DNA of 64,000 bases from Hygrophila difformis (Eukaryota; Streptophyta; Magnoliopsida; Lamiales; Acanthaceae). How positions within the stretch are numbered: position 1 is the first letter of the stretch; each line of letters begins with the position of its first letter. Both the position numbers and the translations under genes were made by a program. The notes below the pieces were generated by a model. The model was not told the origin of the DNA. It saw only the letters and a list, made by a program, of their open reading frames with translations, and made no database searches. The stretch covers positions 18,189,050 through 18,253,049 of the forward strand of contig JAOANR010000003.1 in the NCBI GenBank assembly GCA_030278955.1, given 5' to 3'. This document shows, piece by piece, positions 45,691-57,600 of this stretch.

Positions 45691-46817
45691 TTTATCCTTC
45701 GGGAGTATCAACGGTGATTGATTTATCACCCATATGAATAGTTTTCCTCTTTCGTGGATTTTTATCCTTGGAACCCAAATGCCTACCACGCTTCAGGCGT
45801 GCAGTAGGTTCATTTGCACTCAGAATTTGCCCTTCTGGGACATTTATATTAGTTGGTGCATTTGCTGCTTCAATATATGATTTCGTGACTTTAGCGGCAT
45901 CATTAAAAGAATCGGGTAGTTGATTTGCAATTCCCTGCAAATGCACAATTATTTGAACCTCAAGTTCGCATTGCCTTGTACGAGGATCAAGGAAATCAAA
46001 TGGACTTTGCCAAGATATTTCCTTTTTCAGTTGATCTTTTCCTCCCCCTAATGGTGGGAATTGAGTTTCATCAAAATGACAGTCTGCAAATCCTGCAGTA
46101 AATAAATCACCCATTTTTGGTTCAATATATTTAATAATCGAGGGTGATTCATACCCGACATATATGTCCAACCTTCTTTGAGGTCCACTTTTGTACGTTG
46201 TAGTGGCGCATTTGGTACATAAACCGCACACCAAAAAATTCGCAAGTAGGATAGATTGGGCTTCTTTCCAAACACAATTTGTGTAGGGGAGTAGCTAGAT
46301 AGCTTGTCGGCCTTATTTTCACAAGTGCTGTTGCATGCAATATAGCATGTCCCCAAGTAGAAACATTGAGTTTTGATTTCATTAACAATGGCCTTGCAAT
46401 TAATTGCAATCGTTTAATAAATGATTCTGCCAGACCATTTTCTGTATGCACATGAGGCAAAGGATGTTCAACAGTAATTCCAATCGACATGCAGAAATCA
46501 TCAAATACATGTGATATATATTCTCCAGCATTATCAAGGCATATTTTATTTATCGGGTGATCTGGAAACTGTGCTCGCAATTTTATAATTTGTGCAAGTA
46601 ACCTTGCAAAAGCCAAATTGTGAGTTGACAATAAACAAATGTGTGACCAGCGTGATGACGCATCAATTAATACCATAAAGTATTTGAAGGGTCCACACGG
46701 TGGATCAATATGTCCACATATATTGCCTTGAATTCTTTCTAGAAATGTAGGGGATTCAATTCCCACTTTTACTGGAAATGGTCTGGTTATTAATTTGCTT
46801 GGGAACACGTAGCACAA
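45691..46817 (-). pseudogene. Copia integrase region
   Basis: Contains IQGNICGHIDPPCGPFKYFMV, LDNAGEYISHVFDDFC and HTENGLAESFIKRLQ, which carry the integrase D-D-E residues (the first D replaced or shifted). TYKSGPQRRLDIYVGYESP-like C-terminal GKGY-type segment follows in another frame at about 46150-46234, so at least one frameshift is present. Confidence 0.85.
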
Positions 46818-47071
46818 TTGAACTCATTTGGATTCAATATCATTTGCTTTTTCAATGTATGGTCATTTGAATTTTCAATAATTCGCCTCAGCATTACACT
46901 GTCAGGATGCCCAAGTCTATCGTGTCAGGTAATAAATTCACTAGTAGATTTCAAGCCTACTAAGCTATGTATTTCTGCAGCACATAGTTTTGTATAGTAT
47001 AAGCCATATGAATAACATGACAATTTCTCATTCACAAATTTTTTGTCATTTTCAATTCGAATTATCAAAAG

Positions 47072-47410
47072 CTATTCGTGATCTGCCTCTTTTGAAGTTT
47101 CAATGTGATATCCATTTTTTCGAATATCATTGAAGCTCAGTAAATTTCTTCGAGCTTTGCGTGAGAACAAGGCGTTTTCAATCGCCATTTTTGTCCCTTC
47201 AGGGAGAAATATAACAGCTCTACTGGAGCCTTCAATGCATTTTGCATTACCGCTTATAGTTTTCGCTGCGGTCTTTTCCAATTTTAAATTGGAGAAATAA
47301 CTTTTGCTTTTCAAAATGCTATGCGTTGTTGCACTGTCAATGAGGCAGATATCATCTCCGACTTTTGAATTTCCAGCATCCATTTCTTTACAAGAATATA
47401 AGAAGGTCAT
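47072..47410 (-). pseudogene. Copia protease region
   Basis: CLIDSATTHSILK is the aspartic-protease active site with DSA instead of DSG, as in one plant copia lineage. KTISGNAKCIEGSSRAVI and RRNLLSFNDIRKNGYHIET follow. Confidence 0.85.
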
Positions 47411-47679
47411 TAAACATCAGCATATAAATATTATTAATGCAAAAGCATATTTATATTATAAATTGATAATAAAAGGAAAGTACAATATATCATTCTTTAT
47501 ATTAAACAAAAATTATAAAAGATAAGTACATAATATATATCTATATAATATATTATTTAGCAACAATATCTGGCTCAACAAAATCATCAACTTCCAGGTG
47601 TGTGATATTATCATTTAATATATCATCATATGTAATCGTGGGCATTATGCTGTGCTTCAACACCTAGTCTTTCTTTTCG

Positions 47680-48587
47680 TTTCGAGGCCTGATACAGTTC
47701 AGCTAAGTGTTTAGCTGTGTGACATGTCTGAGCCGGATGACCTTTAATTCTACAGCGATCACAGATCTCATCATTGTATCTGTTTTTTCTTGCATAATTT
47801 CTTTGCTGTGGTTTGTAAGGTCTTCTGGTATCATACTGCGATTTTGCTCAAATTGAGGCTTATTTCGATAATTATTTTGACGAGATGATTCACCTCTGCC
47901 TCGATTGTGATACCGATTTTGGCCACGATCATCATTTTGATTTTTAAATTGCCCACGATCACGCACATATTTTATTGATTGAGCTGTGTTCACCTCAGGG
48001 AACGGTTTTGCATCTGCAAGCCTAGATTCATGATTTCTAAACAGCAATAGGCTGTTTTGTTCAGCCAATAATAAACAGGTGATTAGATCAGAATATCTTT
48101 GAAAACCTTTTTGACGGTATTGCTCACTCAATATTGAGTTTTTAGCATGAAACGTAGAATACATTTTTTCAAGCATTTCTTCTTCAGATATCTTTTGCCC
48201 ACATAATTGCAATTGGGCCATAATTTTGAACACAACGGCATTATATTCCCGGACTGTTTTGAAGTCCTGAAGCCTCAGGTTTTTCCAGTCATCACGGGCT
48301 TTTGGAAGCACCATCTTTTTAAGGTTATCGTATCTTTCTTTCAGCTTTTCCCACAACATCAGTGGGGATTCCACAGTCATATACTCCATTTTTAGTGCCT
48401 CTTCGATATGATGGCACAAGAAAATCATGACTTTTACCTGATTTTGACGGCTAGGATTTTTGCCCCCAACAATAGTATCTTTCAGACCCATTGAAACAAG
48501 ATACATTTTAACATCTCGGGTCCATGACATATAATTACTTCCTTCAACGGTTAAGGGACCAAATTACTGCTTTGCAATGTTAGCCAT
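47680..48587 (-). pseudogene. Copia gag with nonsense codon and frameshift
   Basis: The ATG at 48585-48587 is followed by a TAA as codon 8 (48564-48566). The same frame then runs on as SWTRDVKMYLVSMGLKDT, LMLWEKLKERYDNLK and RKGxxRYSDLI-like gag sequence. Near 47840 the frame shifts. The zinc knuckle CDRCRIKGHPAQTCH lies in the new frame at about 47710-47760. Confidence 0.85.
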
Positions 48588-48663
48588 AATATTATTGACA
48601 GTTTAAAATAAAAAACTATACCTTAAATGGTAATCCGGGCAGAGTCTCCTCATGCCGATAACG

Positions 48664-49004
48664 TGTTTTGCTAAAACTATAATAGTATAATCTTATTGCT
48701 TCAATATGTTAAGCTAGAAACTAAATAAAACAAGACAGTGGAAAAGAGACGAAAGAAATGGAATGGGGAGCTATGGAATATCAATCTGTAATGCAGTGTT
48801 TGCTTTTCTTTTCTTGTTATGGAACTGATACAATAACCTAACTCTAGTATATATAGACTAATGAAACCAATATTGTACTCAATTATTTGCCTATCATTAT
48901 TGAGACATAACATTAATGCATTGTTGACTAATTGAAGCATCCACAAATAAGTGAGAGACAATTTGTACAGGCATTCATAAATTCTGTTTTAAGATATTTC
49001 AACA
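48664..49004 (-). repeat. Copia 5' LTR (341 bp)
   Basis: Pair of the 40448-40888 LTR. It has a TCTATATATA-type promoter word on the minus strand near 48846-48860. Confidence 0.92.
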
Positions 49005-49185
49005 CAAACACATATGTTGCATTTTTTAACAAAAGCTACTGAATCTAAAGGAAATAATAAATCCCACATATTTCGGTAACACATTCTACACCCTTATTTG
49101 CAACAATTTTTGTTCATAACTTTGATTATTTATCCATGTTTTTACCTACTTTTAAGAATCTTAGAAGTTGAATACTTTCCATATA

Positions 49186-49315
49186 GGCTAGGAAAGAATA
49201 GTGTAGACCCATAACATACAAATTACAAATGGATAAAATGGAGGAATAAGAGGTCATGTGGGGAATCACCCCCAATCCGAAGGTTGAGAGTCGGGAAACT
49301 TAACCATTAGGCCAA
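49186..49315 (-). mobile_element. tRNA-related SINE, antisense copy
   Basis: Minus strand: TTACTTGGCCTAATGGTTAAG (box A), CAACCTTCGGATTGGGGG and GTGATTCCCCACATG (box B), then the ATTTGTAATTTGTATG body shared with the other copies. Confidence 0.65.
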
Positions 49316-49474
49316 GTAATTTTAACATAATTTGTTGAACAAAATTGTTGTTAGACATTAAAATAAAAATAAGAAAAATACTTTCAACAAACAAAAACAG
49401 GATTGGTCGAACGATTAACTTTAACTTTCTATCTTAAATGCTTTCAAATCATATCTAGAATTTTCATTTATTTA

Positions 49475-49640
49475 TTTATTTATTCTGAACAGCCTATACA
49501 AAATGAAAAATAAGTGATAAAAAGCTAATGTCATACAAATTACAAAGGCAGAGGGGAGAGACACGAAGCAGGGTAAGGAATCGAACACCTGCTTAAAGTT
49601 GAAAGTCGAAAATTTGACCATTTGGCCTAGTACTCATCCC
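49475..49640 (-). mobile_element. tRNA-related SINE, antisense copy
   Basis: Minus strand: TACTAGGCCAAATGGTCAAA (box A), GTGTTCGATTCCTTACCC (box B), body CTTTGTAATTTGTATGACAT and TTGTATAGGCTGTTCAG. It lies 160 bp from the previous copy in the same orientation. Confidence 0.7.
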
Positions 49641-50400
49641 CACATCATATCTAAAATGTTAATAATAAATTTTAATTACAAAGAAGATTTCATATTACAA
49701 CTTACCAATTGTGAACAGCCCGTAATAAACCAAAATTTGCAATTTCATTGATACATACAAAGAAGAGTCTCAATCAATGTTTCTAATAATACAACCTTAC
49801 ATTGGTAAGAAATCATATGGCAGACGCAGAGACAGTACTGATCAGAAGTGTACTGCTGCACTGATATAACTATAGCTCTCCTCACATCCAAATACTCTGA
49901 ATAAATACTATTCCCAATTTCATATATGCAAACCCCATTTGCCAAAGGGTTCTTTTCACCACCAAAGATATTACTGCACAACAGAGTTACCATCCGTGAG
50001 TTTGTATTCGTCAAACGCCATCCTGTGATGTACTCTGCAAATGGAGACAAGTATTCCAAAAAGAAAACATAGGTTGTAATATGTCTGAATCACAGCCTAG
50101 AGAGCATGAAAATGCCGGCAATCCGCAATCCCTACCTATACAGTATTGTTAATTTCGCACGAACTGTCAGATGAGCTTGCCCTGGGGTGTGAATGCAATC
50201 TGTAACTCAGAGCATGATTATATGAATCATATTAGTTCCATTTTTTAATTCAAGAATAAAGGAGATAATTACCAAAGATTATTCAAGTTAGAAATTATTT
50301 AATAAGGGGAAGGCCCCCAGCAAACAAATATCCTCTCTCTAAAAGGAGAAAAATATTAGTAAAATGGATAGGGTAGAGAAAAGTTCCTTACTTCCCTACT
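49641..50400. other. 3' flank of RTEL1, probable 3' UTR
   Basis: A 104-codon minus-strand frame at 49745-50059 shows no family resemblance. No clear polyadenylation signal was picked out. Confidence 0.4.
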
Positions 50401-53400
50401 TCAAACACCAGATGTGTTGCTGTTATTTGTCAAGTAGTGCTCATACAAAGAACGATATTTTGCGGGAATATAGTCCTTGAAACTGTTGAAAACCAAGTAA
50501 ATGTATGGTAGTATGAGCAATTGGTTCCTTTTTGCTGTGAAGGTTAAATATGAAATGTAAACCCAAGCAATGTACCCAAAAACATAGCAGAATCAACAGG
50601 GAGAATACACGACTAGAAAATCCCGCAAGAAATTGATGAACTGCTCGTAATGATGCCTAAAGCTACATTACCATAACCCGCCACAGTTGAGAGTTACCAA
50701 TTTTACATTATTCTAATGTGTGTTAGTTTTTAAAGTGAACTGGTAGACATCAAAATTAACCTTTAATGCAAGGGCCTAATTTCCATAGCCGAATCACCAT
50801 GAGAAAATCCAAGTCAAGGTTATTAATAGTATTAGTATCATTTATTTTTCAGTGAGCTGGTGAAAATTAAAATTAACCTTAATCCAAGGTCATAATACAT
50901 ATGTATGCCTTGTTTCCTTAAATCCACTCATATACAACCCAATAAACATTAGCTTTCAGAATTCAATCCACTCTTATGACAAGCAGATGGGCAAAATCAG
51001 ATCAGTAGCAACAATCATCAAAGTGTTGATCTAGAGCTCAACCTGATCTAACAATATGTATTTCCACAGAAAGAAATCCATAAAAAATTGCACAACATAC
51101 CTGTGAAGAAGGGAAACCCTGCTGGGAGCAGAAAATAATCTTGCAATGGATTGTAGGACGTGACCTATCTTCATTGTTTTCGACTTCAGTGCCTTCATAA
51201 AGCCTACAAATTCTTTGTACTCCACATCACTAAGCTTCTCCCTAACCTGCAATTCATTTCCGGACAAAGATTGCTTCAGGATCTTTGTTCACAGTGCAGA
51301 GCATGTAATAAAACTAACATGTTAGGATCACACGCGAAATAATTCTTTGGAAAAATTAAACACCTATACAGGTTTATTGTGTGCCACAAATTTCAATGGC
51401 TTCATTTATGCTGCTAAAATCCATGTTTGTAGTTGTAATTAAAATCTTTATGACGTTGTTAGAGTTGAAGTTCAACCAACAGTTTACACTTGCTACATTA
51501 CAAAGAGAAATATTTCAAAATGGAGATAGTGGGAAAGACAATATCTTAGTTACACATCAAACGTTCAGATAAGTCCACGTCAAAACTCAAGAATGGAAAC
51601 CAACCGGTGAACATTCTATACTGCATTTTTAAAGTGCACCACAGAGAACGGGTTTTGAAAAAGATTCACCTGGTTGAGAAAAGCTGACCCTTTTGTCTCC
51701 TCATTATCACGAGGTACAGTCTGATGAAGACCAATCTTCTGTTTCTGAATCTTAAGATCAGCAGTTCTCATATGTACAGAACTATCATCACTGACTAGGA
51801 GCTCTCCCTTCCCATGCAGATTCTGATAGCTGGCACTCTCATAAGACTGCAAATTTTCACTCTTGACTAATTTTTTTAATTGATGATCTATTGTCTCACA
51901 CTGCTTAGACAGATTGGGCCCCGTTATGAGCAACCTGTGTTTTTTCAATGTAGTACTTTCCACGGCGCCTTGAGTTTCTGCATCTGAATCTGGTATATTT
52001 CTCTTTCCACCACTGTGTGCTGGATAACTTGAACCCTTATAAAGGGAACTATGAAATATCTTTTCTGTTGCAAGAGATGAGCGATTGGCAGGAGGTATTT
52101 CCCTAAAGTTGCTGGAAATGATGTTTTCTTTGGTTTGTTTGTTTGAAGTCAAATCCAGAATGTTACTTGAATCCACCTCAGCAGTCTGAAAATGAATTCC
52201 AATAATTTTATCAAAGAGTAAGAAAGGTATTCATTTCTAAACTCAATGCCAGAAGCATGGAATCCAGATTACCCCAGGAAAAAGAAGCTTTTCAGGATGA
52301 ACTTTGTTTGGATGTGAAGAACTTTGTGAATCACTTGTATTTTCTGCAATGATATATTTACAGCTACAAAATATTACTCTACTAAGCAAAACAGAAATTT
52401 GTATAATTACTCGAGAAATATATATCAGTTAGCTTGCACAAGGCCCAAAATTTGGATTAAATATTCAACTGACCAGAAATCATATTGTATAAAGTAGAAA
52501 ACCATTGGCACATTCAAAACATAGATATAGATAATCCAACAGAGCCACATGGCAGACAAAATCAAAGTGTTAGTATGGAATTTTGTCTCATCTGGGGGAA
52601 ATTAATAATTCATTTTTAAGTACCAAAAGATGAAAAACAATTAAAGTTTTTTCTGGCTTCGGCTTATCCAAAAAAAAAACAACAATTAAAGTTTACTTTC
52701 ATGTTCTTGCCCCTAAATATGTTTCCGATTTTTAAGTTTCTGTTATCCAAGGTTTTAGGCTTCACTAATTCTCTCCGTTTGAACCTTTCAAGTTAGCACT
52801 TAGCAGTTCTTACTGCCTCCAGCTCCAGCATATTTTAATTAATTAACATTATTCTATTTAAACCTTCATTTTCTTGTGGCACCACCGCCTCACTCAAATC
52901 TCACCAAGAAAAACCGCCAAATTGTGCACCAACAATCAATAACCCCAGCCACTATCTCCACTCTCTCCACCATGTCTACTCTTCCCATGGCTTTTCAGTC
53001 ACTGAACTCAAAGGTGGACGATCCAAGTAAAGATGCCTAAGGTGGAACTCACTATTACTAAGGTTAGGACTTATCTTGAGCTTAGACCACATGCATCTTC
53101 TACAATGTAGTATAGTTTCTGATGTGATTCGAACACCAATAAAGATCATTAATCCCAAAACAACCAAAAAAATTTGCACTGACTATCTCACACAGAAACA
53201 AAATGAGACATCATATAAGTTTAGGGGAAGAATCATAAGATAATGATCGGCATTTCCATTTTCCCAAATAGAAAGTATAGTAGCATACCAAAAAATATAC
53301 CTTCTTCATTTGTTGTCAATTCAAGCTTTGTTGGACCACGAGAGCCCCCATCTCGAAAAAAACGAGTCAGTGTATAAACTACATCTCCAAATTTCGAGTA

Positions 53401-54635
53401 ACACTGCAAAGGGAAATTGCAGGGACTTCAAATACTATAGAAAACCAGAACACAAGAAATAAGGAATACGAAAGAGGCCTCCAAACCCTACTTTGACATG
53501 AGGTTGTATCCATGATGATATTTGAGACTGACGGTTTGACTGCATAAACCTATATATATATTAAAACAAAAAACAAAAAAAAAAGGAATTGCAAGCAATT
53601 CCACATATATAAAACAAAAACATACCATATTGGCTAAATGTAGCAGAATACCCATCTCACAAAATAACTGAAGATACACGTTTTTGAAAATAAACATTAT
53701 TGAAAATAAGCAAACCTGACAATACTTGTCTATTTTGGCTCCTGATTGGAATGTAAATATTAGCAGTTGTTACATGTTATGTTGCTTCAGGTTATACGGA
53801 TTTGAGCATGAAAAAGAATGTTATCTTCATTTTCTATGAGACAGGTAATATTTTATTAATGAAGGAACATGAATTGTAAAAGCAGAATATTAATCTAATC
53901 TAATAAACTACACTTTTAACAAGCTTGAAGGATCAAAGATCCATTCATTGAAGACAACCACCTTTCATCACAAAATATAAGTGCTCCATAATCATGCTGA
54001 TGACGAATAACACGGCCAACAGCCTGATTTACAGCTCTTGACGCTTGTTGAGAGTACCATTCTTCCCCAGTCAGGCCCTGCTCATTTGGTATGCTTTTAG
54101 TGCAATCCCATACTTAACTTTAAATAAATAAAACATTTAAAAGGAAAATAAAAAAATAAAAAATCAAATCAATTCATTCCGTTAGTGAGCACATTACATT
54201 GTTTCCAATCTTTCGCAAATGTATGTGTTGGTCCAAGTACTCACGTTTTAGGCGAACCTGTCCCCATAACGAAATGGAAAGTTTCACACATTTGAAGAAA
54301 ATGCGATAAACAAATGATACTCTAAAAAAAAGAAAACAAAACAAGGGGGAAAAAAAAAGAAAAAGAAAGAAAACAGCGCTCCCTCCAGACATTCAAACAC
54401 TCCTCTCAGGTGAAACTACCTCCACCGTTATAAATGTAACTATAAACTACCTTATACATTTGATATATATATATATATAAAAAAAATAAAAAAATAGGAG
54501 TAACAAAAGAATAGCTAGCCAACACAGAAGGGTCACTGCATCACTGATGTATAACCAGATCAGTTTTCCCTTGGAAATTATATTGAACTGTGGAAGTCTC
54601 GAATTGGAGGTAATATGTTTTCATAGCTTTATTAG

Positions 54636-54674
<39 letters not shown>

Positions 54675-57600
54675 TAACAGTAGAATTGGTGCCACAGTCC
54701 AATCAGTATTGAATTAGAATTGCGAATGTGTTTGGAAGTCTTATTATTTGAGTTGGTTAATACTTTTGACATTAGAATATTACTAAAAGGTCGGGTCGGG
54801 TCGGGTCGGGTCGGGTGGGCCGCCTCCACATGCTGTCCTAAACCCTAATTATCCTATCCTATTGCCCCAAAATTTAGCATCAAGTAGGGTTCGGGTATGC
54901 CCATCGGCAAGCAGGTAATCTGAGGGTAAAGGGGTATCCACAATTTGCAATATTGTTTTGATAAATCTTGATCACTTTTAACTTACCTCACCCAACACTC
55001 CATGCCACAATTATGATTCTTTTAGAACAATTTGCTTAATTTTTTTAGAAGGGAAAAAAAAATACTCACTCTGTCCCAAAACTTTTTGACATGCAGTTCA
55101 GTGCATTTGTTTAACAATTAATACTTAAAATGTGTAAGTAAAAGTAAAACTAATATAAAATAAAATACATATCCTAAAACTACACAGTTAGACGAATCTA
55201 ACAAGATCGAACTTGAATATAAATGAGACACTAGGACGGAGGGAGTAGTATTTAGAAGAATAAAAACCGTCTAACTTAAAAAAATAAATCTATAAATATG
55301 AAAACCAATTCAACAATAAAAAATTATGAATAGTTGGGTAATCGGTTAAGATAGTTGGGTCATTTAGAAATTCGTACCCTGCCCAGACCTAGTAACATTC
55401 ATATCGATTTCAGGTGATACCCTACCATATGTGTTATTGTTCACCCTACTCTATCCTACCCATTACCTAAAGATTAGTAGGGGACAAAAGGAATAACCAA
55501 TTATACTACCATCCATATCTATCAACACTAATTAAACTACCCCATTGAACTTCCTACCAGCACTAATTAAACTTCCAAACCCTTCTTCCTATTAGTATCC
55601 AAATAGGGTAATACAATGTGCCCTTAACTCATTTGCAAGTTTTCAAGATTTTTCTAAATCATCAAAACAACTTCACTGTATAAGTCATAAAATACTTTTT
55701 TGCCTCAATGGATGAACAACTTAATAGTTCAAATTTTAATCAATCAAGTGTATCTGAATTTGAGTATAACACGAAAGTAGTTATTTCATTTCATCAAAAT
55801 TACTCTCAAACATAAAGTTACAATAAAATAAAAATAATTTTATTCGTTTAAAATTTACAATTCAATCAAGGGATAGGTGTCACTTAAAAAACTCAAACCT
55901 ATTTAGAACTCATTAAATTTTACCAAACAATACATTCTATCAAACATCACCTAATATTCAAAATTCAACGACAATGTTTTAATTTGAACTTATCCATATA
56001 CGCACAAGTACACAGGTATATATTCAGTTATTTCACCAAATCATCATCATCTAACATTATACATAGCTAAAAACACAGGAAAATAAAATGAATTCATGCA
56101 TCAAAGTATACACTATTAAGAATGTGTTAAGCCCACAGACAATATTTTCTCACCACAAGAAATGTTGTTGTATTTGACAAGGATTGATATCAATAAGAGA
56201 TGAGAAAATGAAATAGCAATGAAAATGTATAAACTGAATTAGGATAGAGATAATCTATATGAATAGATGACATGAGAGAGATTTCTGGAGCATGTTTATT
56301 GAATCTACTAAATTTTAAAGAGCAATGAACCATTCAAGGAAAAGATATGAGACAAAAAAAGCATAAGAAAACAAACCTTGGGATCAATCAAGGTGGCAAA
56401 GGGTAACCCAGTGATCACCACAGCTCTACCAGCATGATCAGCAAAATCTAGTCCTTCACTTACCTATATTTATGGTTAGAGAATAAGAAAATATCATCTT
56501 ATAAGCAATCCATGTAACAAAATTGAACTGGGAAAGCAAATAAATGTAGGATAGACTACTAAAATATTTATTACATAAATTTTTAACAGAAACAGAATTT
56601 CCTTAACAGAATCTACAAAACATGCCGCTTGCTCCTAGCAGTTATATCATGATCAACCTTGATGATAATTAATGGTATACACAACACATTAAACTAATCC
56701 TTAAGTACAACTTTGTGCTCAATCTGTATACATATTGAGTCCCATAGTTTCCAGTTAAATTATTTACAAATGAGAAGTTTCAAGTGATGCACCAATTATT
56801 AAGAAAGTGAAGACATGCATGCAAGTGAGTGAATAAATTGACTTCAAAATACTACAACTATATACTTTTCCACCAAAGTAAGAGATGGCATACCTTTCCA
56901 CGACATACTGCAAAGAATATAGCTCCAGAAGAGGAGGGGTCCTTCAACTTTTTGGTATAATCCTGATATCAAAAGCCAAGAATTAATATCAGAAAGATGC
57001 TAAGGATGGAAGACGGAAATTTAAAATTGTTAAGATCAGAAACCTACTTCAATTGCCATAGGAAAAAGTGAGGATTCCCTAGGTTCCACAACAGGTAATT
57101 TATGTTTACAGATCCTCTCCCAAATTGTAGTTGAAGCAGTTAGATTTTGACCCTGTTAATAATGAATGTAATCAATAAAAAGATGTTTCAAAAGACTAAT
57201 ATCTTTTATCGCTGTGCAACATGCCCCACCGTAGCTTTCCAGCTGCTGATGCATTGCTCAAGAAGATAGTACGATGGAAAAAATACAAGCAGCCCATCTG
57301 GTACAATTCGAGCAAAATTGACTGACACATGAAAACAACAAATTAGTGACAATATATACGTATATACCTAGTGAATCAGAAACCTTGTCTTAAACATTAA
57401 AAAGACTTAGACAAATATATTCCAAACAACCCATCGAAAATACATCAGTGGCAATTAACTTGACATGGGTTGGCATACCAATAGCATTGCCAAGCTCCAC
57501 TTTGTATTCCATAGTACCACGATTGCGATATGAAGAGTTGAAAGTGTAACCAGATGGCCCAACTGGCGCAACTCCAGCCCATATTTGACTTCCTGATATG

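Larger units (their letters stand above)
40448..49004 (-). mobile_element. Decayed Ty1-copia retrotransposon with nested insertions
   Basis: LTRs start TGTTTTGCTAAAAC and end TTTCAACA; target duplication CAAAC at 40443-40447 and 49005-49009. Minus-strand order is 5' LTR (48664-49004), gag, protease, integrase, reverse transcriptase, RNase H, 3' LTR (40448-40888), the copia order. The polyprotein has several stops and frameshifts. A 2.9-kb solo LTR splits reverse transcriptase, and a MITE sits in the 3' LTR. The element is dead. Confidence 0.93.

Noticed and set aside
49745..50059. 104-codon minus-strand ORF just downstream of RTEL1
   Set aside because: No family resemblance and no coding signature; it falls in the presumed 3' UTR or flank.
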